NCBI RefSeq assembly: GCF_013409995.1
Contig: NZ_JACCBX010000007.1
Coordinates: forward strand, 186,001 to 250,000
Direction: 5' to 3'
From: Neobacillus driksii
GTDB lineage: Bacteria; Bacillota; Bacilli; Bacillales; Cytobacillaceae
DNA: 64,000 nt
This document shows positions 59,652-64,000 of this stretch, piece by piece. Under the pieces are notes generated by a model. That model saw only the letters and a list, made by a program, of their open reading frames with translations, searched no databases and had not been told where the DNA came from. Position numbers and translations under genes: made by a program. The stretch's first letter is position 1, and every line of letters starts with the position of its first letter.

Positions 59652-60461
59652 ATGTTGAAATTTGATTTACATACCCATCACGATCGGTGTGGTCATGCAA
59701 GGGGAGGAATTCGAGATTATATCGAGGCAGGTATCGAGAAGGGGTTAAATATTATCGGAATCTCTGACCATACCCCGTATTTTTCAAGTAAAGAAGACCA
59801 TCCGTTTCCTCACATAACGATGGCAACAAGTCAATTTCCTGAATATGTAAAGGAAGTCCTGAAGTTAAAACAAGAGTATTCTGGAAAAATAGATGTCCTT
59901 TTAGGAATTGAGGCTGATTTCTTTCCTGAACATGTAGAGAAATACCGTCCGCACTTTGACCGATATCCATTTGATTATATTATTGGCTCTGTTCATCACG
60001 TAGATGGGGTGAGCATTTTTAAAGCGGAGCGCTGGGAAGGGCTGAGTTCAAAAGAACAAATACAGACCAAAGAATCGTATTATTCATTAATAGAACAATC
60101 TGCGCGCAGCGGCATGTACCAAATTCTTGGTCATATTGATGCGATGAAAGGCTTCTACCCAGAATTTTCAAATATTCAAACGGCAGCAGTCGAACACACG
60201 CTAAAGGTCATAGCGGAATACGACGTCGCAATTGAAATTAACACCTCCGGAAAAACCAAATACGTGGGAGGTTGGTATCCAGCCGATGACATTCTAGAAA
60301 TGGCACTCCATCACGGAGTAAAAGTCACCTTCGGCTCAGACGCCCATGACCCAGAGAGAGTCGGCGACGAATTCGAAATCGTCCAAGCCCGCCTCAAACA
60401 AATAGGCTTCAAAGACTGGGTCTACTTTAACGAACGAAAGAGATATGCAGTAAAATTATGA
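59652..60461 (+). CDS. Histidinol-phosphatase, PHP family (HisJ/HisK type)
   Basis: Trimetal phosphoesterase of 269 residues converting histidinol phosphate to histidinol. PHP motifs: FDLHTHHDRCGHA (near residue 4), IGISDHTPYF, LLGIEADFFPEH, DYIIGSVHHVDG, GHIDAMKGFYP, VAIEINTSGKT and VTFGSDAHDPERVG. Start at ATG 59652 with GAGGTGAT. Isolated from any his operon, as in B. subtilis hisJ. Confidence 0.93.
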   Translation: MLKFDLHTHHDRCGHARGGIRDYIEAGIEKGLNIIGISDHTPYFSSKEDHPFPHITMATSQFPEYVKEVLKLKQEYSGKIDVLLGIEADFFPEHVEKYRPHFDRYPFDYIIGSVHHVDGVSIFKAERWEGLSSKEQIQTKESYYSLIEQSARSGMYQILGHIDAMKGFYPEFSNIQTAAVEHTLKVIAEYDVAIEINTSGKTKYVGGWYPADDILEMALHHGVKVTFGSDAHDPERVGDEFEIVQARLKQIGFKDWVYFNERKRYAVKL

Positions 60462-60485
60462 ATAAATGCGAATAAATGAATAAAT

Positions 60486-60545
60486 GGTGACAGGCACCGA
60501 AAAAGGCACAAAAAATGTAATGGAAACCACATCCATTACATTTTT
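60486..60545. repeat. GGTGACAGGCACC repeat, copy 4, with hairpin
   Basis: GGTGACAGGCACC at 60486-60498, a partial GGCAC copy at 60505, then a perfect 14-bp inverted repeat AAAAATGTAATGGA / TCCATTACATTTTT (60511-60524, 60532-60545). The hairpin overlaps the stop of the next gene and, read on the minus strand, looks like its terminator. Confidence 0.8.
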
Positions 60546-60730
60546 TCTTGTTTAGGTGTTTGTTTGCGTTTTTTGGTTAGGGTTCTAATGAGGTAAATAC
60601 TGCCAATGAGTGCTAGTAGATTCAGTGAGTCTCCCAGGTTTATGGTTAGGTTGAAGTTGTTGTTTACGTGTACGGTGTTTTTATTGTTGGTATGCGAGTG
60701 CGACTTTGTTTCCTGGTTTTCTTTTGACAT
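60536..60730 (-). CDS. Small membrane protein (64 residues), unknown
   Basis: From ATG 60730 with TGGAGGTGG upstream. A polar His/Asn-rich N-terminus (KSHSHTNNKNTVHVNNNFNLTIN) leads into one hydrophobic helix (SLNLLALIGSIYLI) and a basic tail (RTLTKKRKQTPKQEKM). Positive-inside rule places the tail in the cytoplasm. No family recognised. Confidence 0.65.
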   Translation of the reverse strand: MSKENQETKSHSHTNNKNTVHVNNNFNLTINLGDSLNLLALIGSIYLIRTLTKKRKQTPKQEKM

Positions 60731-60802
60731 AAGGACCACCTCCATATGACTAGTATATCAACTAAAGTCTACAGAAAATGCCAATTTACTAGATAAAAAT
60801 TG

Positions 60803-62017
60803 CTAGTTTTTTACTAACAACGTTTTTGTGAATTTCCTAGTACGAGAATACATGAGAAGAAATACAAAGGCACTTCCAATCCTCATAAAGGAATTCAACT
60901 CCATTGATTTTTGTATGCCTAGTCCTTCTAACAGCATAATCCCAATCTGTGGGGCTATAAAGGCGACAAAGGAAAGGAGTACATTATAGGTAGTGATACA
61001 ATATGTTTTCGTTGCTTCTGGCGATTGTTCAAGCAAAAGGTTAAACAATAAGAGCACAACCCCAGAAATGAAAAATCCAGATAGTGCCTGGATACAAGTT
61101 AAATAGAATAGATTGGTAGACATAACGGTTAGAAATGGAACAAGCGCCATTCCGAGCGCAGCCCATACGAGCATAAGCGTATTAGATTTTGCCTCTGCCC
61201 ATTTTTTCCACAAAGGGAAAGTAAAGATTTGCACCAACTGACATGCTACCGAAAAGATACTTATCCAAAGAATGGTGGCTTCTGCGATTCGAACATGATA
61301 AATATTGAATATCCCCCAGGACATCTGCCAGGTGAAATTAAAACAGAGTGCCGCAATTAGGAACCATTTGTACCCATGATCTTTAAAAATGGACCAATCC
61401 ATCGACGACTTTTTTGTAGATGTTACGGCTTGAACTGTCTCTTTATGTTTCATTAAGAAAAACACTTCAAGTATTCCGAAAAGTAACGCTGTGAAAAATA
61501 ACCACTGGTAGGCGGTTGCATTATTTGATTGGTTCTTCATAATAATCCCGATTATAAGTGTGGAGATCATGCCAGCAATCGTTAATAATCGGTTGCGATC
61601 ACTAAAAAAAGAACCCCTACGATCGTCTTTTATCATGCCGCTAATTAATGTTTGCCAGCCAATGTTTGCAATGGTGGCAGGTACATTCATAAATGCGATA
61701 ATGATTAAAAATACCCATGCTTGGTAAGAGGTAGAGATATAGACAACTCCGATGAGAAGTAAAAACAATAATCGAGCCCCTAATACTGACATGGCAACCG
61801 TTTTTTTCTGCGTCTGTAAACGATTTAATAGAACAGCAGCAGGAATGGTCATCAAAAGGGCAATTAAGGGTGGAAGGGAACTAATTAATCCAACTTGATA
61901 ATTGGTAGCTCCAAGAATCGAGATAGCAAAGATGGGATAAAAGTTGCCTGCAAGGTTAATAGCAATGATAGAAACCATTCCATGATAGATACTAATCTTT
62001 TCATTATATGTACGCAC
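60803..62017 (-). CDS. MFS transporter
   Basis: Permease of 404 residues with twelve hydrophobic segments. The first half has NLAGNFYPIFAISILGATNYQVGLISSLPPLIALLMTIPAAVLLNRLQTQKKT, a motif A-like loop, and the second has FPLWKKWAEAKSNTLMLVWAALGMALVPF. This is a drug- or metabolite-efflux type MFS with no clue to its substrate. The start is GTG 62017; the ribosome site (GGTGAAG) is moderate. Divergent from the MATE gene. Confidence 0.82.
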   Translation of the reverse strand: MRTYNEKISIYHGMVSIIAINLAGNFYPIFAISILGATNYQVGLISSLPPLIALLMTIPAAVLLNRLQTQKKTVAMSVLGARLLFLLLIGVVYISTSYQAWVFLIIIAFMNVPATIANIGWQTLISGMIKDDRRGSFFSDRNRLLTIAGMISTLIIGIIMKNQSNNATAYQWLFFTALLFGILEVFFLMKHKETVQAVTSTKKSSMDWSIFKDHGYKWFLIAALCFNFTWQMSWGIFNIYHVRIAEATILWISIFSVACQLVQIFTFPLWKKWAEAKSNTLMLVWAALGMALVPFLTVMSTNLFYLTCIQALSGFFISGVVLLLFNLLLEQSPEATKTYCITTYNVLLSFVAFIAPQIGIMLLEGLGIQKSMELNSFMRIGSAFVFLLMYSRTRKFTKTLLVKN

Positions 62018-62213
62018 GATGCTTCACCAGTTTCTCTATTAATCAATAACGATAATATTATACTACGGTATCCGAAATTTCTATATAATACTTTTGAAAA
62101 TTATTTAACAAAAAAATAGACTGGGTAGAGCAACAAATCATACTCAAGTCAGCCAAAATCCAGTATAATAAAAATTTGGCTTTGATAATTCATTTTTCCT
62201 AGGAGTTTTTTAT

Positions 62214-63584
62214 ATGAATCAGACGTTTACATTAAAAGAAAAGACAAAACAAATTTTTATCATGATAATACCTATTTTAATCACTCAGCTCGGTATGTTT
62301 TCGATGGTGTTTTTTAACAATATTATGTCGGGAAAATATAGCTCCTCAGACCTGGCCGCTGTTGCCATTGGTTCGTCAATTTGGAGCCCGATATTTACAG
62401 GGATAAGCGGAATTCTGCTGGCGGTTTCTCCCATAGCAGCTCAACGCTTTGGGGAAAAGCGAGGCAAGGAAGTGGCTTCGGTTGTAAGACATGGACTCTA
62501 CATTTCCGTTATGATTACGATTGTGGTCATTCTGCTTGGTGTATTCTTTTTAGATCCACTTTTAGATAAAATGAACCTTCCAAGTGACGTACAGGAAACT
62601 GCCTTTGACTATTTGGTTGGTCTTAGCTACGGAATTCTTCCGCTTTTTATCTTTAACGTGCTTAGGTCATTTATCTATGCATTAGGAAAAACAAGGATAG
62701 TAATGTATATCTTGCTTCTGTCTTTACCAATCAATTTCTTTCTGAATTTTGTGCTGATCTTTGGATATTGGGGTTTCCCGGAACTTGGCGGAGCAGGTGC
62801 AGGATATGCCACCTCCATCACGGAATGGCTGATAACGGGAATGACAGTGTACATTGTAAAAACACAGGAACCATTTTCAGGCTTTGCTGTGTTTGAGAAT
62901 TTGAAGAAATTCTCATTAGCAGAGTGTAAGGAAATACTGAAAATCGGTGTACCTATGGGACTATCAACGTTCTTTGAAACCAGTATGTTTGCTGTTGTAA
63001 CCATTCTATTAAGTAAATTTAATGTCACTACGATTGCAGCCTATCAATCAGCTTTAAACATCGTTTCTTTCCTATACATGATTCCGATAAGCATATCGAT
63101 GGCGCAAACGGTCCTAGTAAGTTATGAAGTAGGGGCACGAAGATATAAGGACGCAAAGAGTTACAGCTGGTTAGGTATTTATCTTGCTATCTTAATCGCT
63201 CTTATTACTGGGGTGTTGGTGGTTTTATTCCGTTACCAAGTGGCTGGATTTTACTCGAATGAAACTGAAGTCATTAACCTAACGGCGCATTTCTTAATTT
63301 TTGCGTTGTTCTTCCAAATCAGTGATGCCATCCAAGTAACGGCACAAGCTGCCTTACGGGGATATAAGGATGTTAATCTTGCCTTTGTCATGACGTTAAT
63401 CGCGTACTGGTTAATCTGCCTTCCAGTAGGCTACGTACTTGCAAACTATACAGGACTGGGTGCGACAGGATATTGGCTTGGTCTTACAGCAGGATTATTA
63501 GCGGCCGGAATCGCCTTATCATGGAGACTAATCTACATCCAAAAACGAAAATTCATCGACACACAAAAATTAGAAGTCGTATAA
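62214..63584 (+). CDS. MATE family efflux transporter (NorM-like)
   Basis: Twelve-helix Na+ or H+ coupled exporter of 456 residues. Typical features: IIPILITQLGMFSMVFFNNIMSGKYSSSDLAAVAIGSSIWSP at the N-terminus, VSPIAAQRFGEKRGKEVASVVRHGLY, INFFLNFVLIFGYWGFPELGGAGAGYATSITEW in the first bundle, and ISISMAQTVLVSYEVGARRYKDAKS in the second. Family members export cationic drugs. Ribosome site TAGGAG before ATG 62214. Own terminator downstream. Confidence 0.92.
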   Translation: MNQTFTLKEKTKQIFIMIIPILITQLGMFSMVFFNNIMSGKYSSSDLAAVAIGSSIWSPIFTGISGILLAVSPIAAQRFGEKRGKEVASVVRHGLYISVMITIVVILLGVFFLDPLLDKMNLPSDVQETAFDYLVGLSYGILPLFIFNVLRSFIYALGKTRIVMYILLLSLPINFFLNFVLIFGYWGFPELGGAGAGYATSITEWLITGMTVYIVKTQEPFSGFAVFENLKKFSLAECKEILKIGVPMGLSTFFETSMFAVVTILLSKFNVTTIAAYQSALNIVSFLYMIPISISMAQTVLVSYEVGARRYKDAKSYSWLGIYLAILIALITGVLVVLFRYQVAGFYSNETEVINLTAHFLIFALFFQISDAIQVTAQAALRGYKDVNLAFVMTLIAYWLICLPVGYVLANYTGLGATGYWLGLTAGLLAAGIALSWRLIYIQKRKFIDTQKLEVV

Positions 63585-63593
63585 CATGCAGCC

Positions 63594-63634
63594 AAAAGTC
63601 CTCATCACTCTGGAAAGGTGATGGGGACTTTTCT
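63594..63634 (+). terminator. Terminator after the MATE gene
   Basis: Fifteen-bp stem AAAAGTCCTCATCAC / GTGATGGGGACTTTT with one G-T pair, followed by a short T-rich end. Confidence 0.8.
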
Positions 63635-63640
63635 CAACCT

Positions 63641-63706
63641 ACTGTCCGCCTGAGGTGGACAGTGTCCACGAGTGGTGACAGGCACCAAATGACGGCACCA
63701 AATGAC
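63641..63706. repeat. GGTGACAGGCACC repeat, copy 5, with hairpins
   Basis: Hairpin ACTGTCCGCC / GGTGGACAGT at 63641-63663 (core TGTCC-N9-GGACA), then GGTGACAGGCACC at 63674-63686, a partial GGCACC at 63694, and a small ATGACA...TGTCAT stem (63701-63716). Confidence 0.8.
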
Positions 63707-63766
63707 AGTGTTGTCATCGTGATTATGTGATAATGTATTTATTCTTAAGGGAAGGAAGAGGTTAGG

Positions 63767-64000
63767 GTGACGAGGTATTTTGTTTTTGTTTATGGGACGC
63801 TTAGGAGGCATGAGCGAAATCATTATTTATTAAAGGATGCGGAGCTTGTTGCAGAGCAGGCTTGGACGGAGGGGAAGTTATTTGATACGGGTTTTGGCTA
63901 TCCCGCTCTCCAGGAGTCGGCTGCGGATGTGGTCTATGGTGAACTGTATCTCGTTACGGAGTACCAGCTTCATAGATTAGATGAGCTGGAAGGTTATAGT
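63767..64000 (+). CDS. Gamma-glutamylcyclotransferase-like protein, N-terminal part (runs off window)
   Basis: GTG start at 63767 opens a frame of 78 codons to the window edge. It encodes RYFVFVYGTLRRHERNHYLL, the YGTL substrate loop of the GGCT/AIG2 fold, followed by GFGYPALQES and VYGELYLVTEYQLHRLDELEGY, the matching VxGxLY and LDxLEGY motifs. Such proteins cyclise gamma-glutamyl amines; the exact substrate cannot be told. The ribosome site (GGAAGGAAGAGG) is about 10 nt upstream. The 3' part lies beyond the window. Confidence 0.85.
   Translation, partial: MTRYFVFVYGTLRRHERNHYLLKDAELVAEQAWTEGKLFDTGFGYPALQESAADVVYGELYLVTEYQLHRLDELEGYS

Noticed and set aside
1..64000. tRNA, rRNA, prophage or conjugative element genes
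   Set aside because: No cloverleaf ends, rRNA motifs, integrase, phage structural or conjugation genes were recognised; the only mobile DNA seen is the IS material and the 13-bp repeat family.

Overview
The window looks like chromosome of a low-GC, endospore-forming, flagellated member of the Bacillaceae. The signs are AGGAGG-type ribosome binding sites on almost every gene, many TTG/GTG starts, a Bacillus-type fla operon ending in sigD, spore-associated genes (Tgl transglutaminase, a CotSA/YtdA/YtcA-like polysaccharide cluster, YheC/D), a ydaO-type c-di-AMP riboswitch ahead of kimA, and a gas vesicle cluster with the Bacillus gene order. No rRNA, tRNA, CRISPR array or prophage was seen.

Layout. 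1-14.5 kb: the fla operon, from the 3' part of fliF through fliGHIJ, ylxF, fliOPQR, flhBAFG, a small membrane protein gene and sigD. The blocks that B. subtilis carries between ylxF and fliO (fliK, hook, C-ring and cheY genes) and between flhG and sigD (cheBAWCD) are absent. 14.5-30 kb: mostly single genes: a GAF/degenerate-GGDEF/EAL phosphodiesterase, Mn-dependent pyrophosphatase, a MerR regulator with a CNNM/CorC transporter, CopD, a frameshifted PKD-like protein, Tgl, several small ORFs, a TetR regulator next to a RelP-type alarmone synthetase, CsoR with its operator, a PhoD-like hydrolase and a flavodoxin. 30-39.4 kb: HMCES/YedK-like protein, an ATP-grasp enzyme, an MFS transporter, then a five-gene operon-like set for a spore-coat-type polysaccharide (two kinase-like proteins, a GT4 glycosyltransferase, UDP-glucose pyrophosphorylase, UDP-glucose dehydrogenase).

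39.5-45 kb: a compact gas vesicle cluster gvpA-N-F-G-L-S-K-J. An uncharacterised two-domain protein lies upstream and a VWA-like protein lies convergently downstream. A strong terminator between gvpA and gvpN would favour the structural protein over the assembly proteins. 45.2-52.3 kb: an AraC-type regulator with an Asp-to-Glu pseudo-receiver, then hutU-hutI-hutG and a YjiH-type permease; hutH and hutP are not here.

52.3-55.2 kb: a decayed zone. The left end of one IS3-family element is fused to a broken alpha/beta-hydrolase gene. A second, 1470-bp IS150-like element has a 3-bp target duplication and a transposase killed by one nonsense codon. 55.2-64 kb: YheC/D-like gene, c-di-AMP riboswitch and kimA, a Cys-containing protein, histidinol-phosphatase, MFS and MATE transporters, and the start of a gamma-glutamylcyclotransferase-like gene.

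Five intergenic copies of a 13-bp repeat, GGTGACAGGCACC, are scattered from 31 to 64 kb. Each is paired with a hairpin whose arms differ between copies, which suggests a mobile or regulatory REP-like family.
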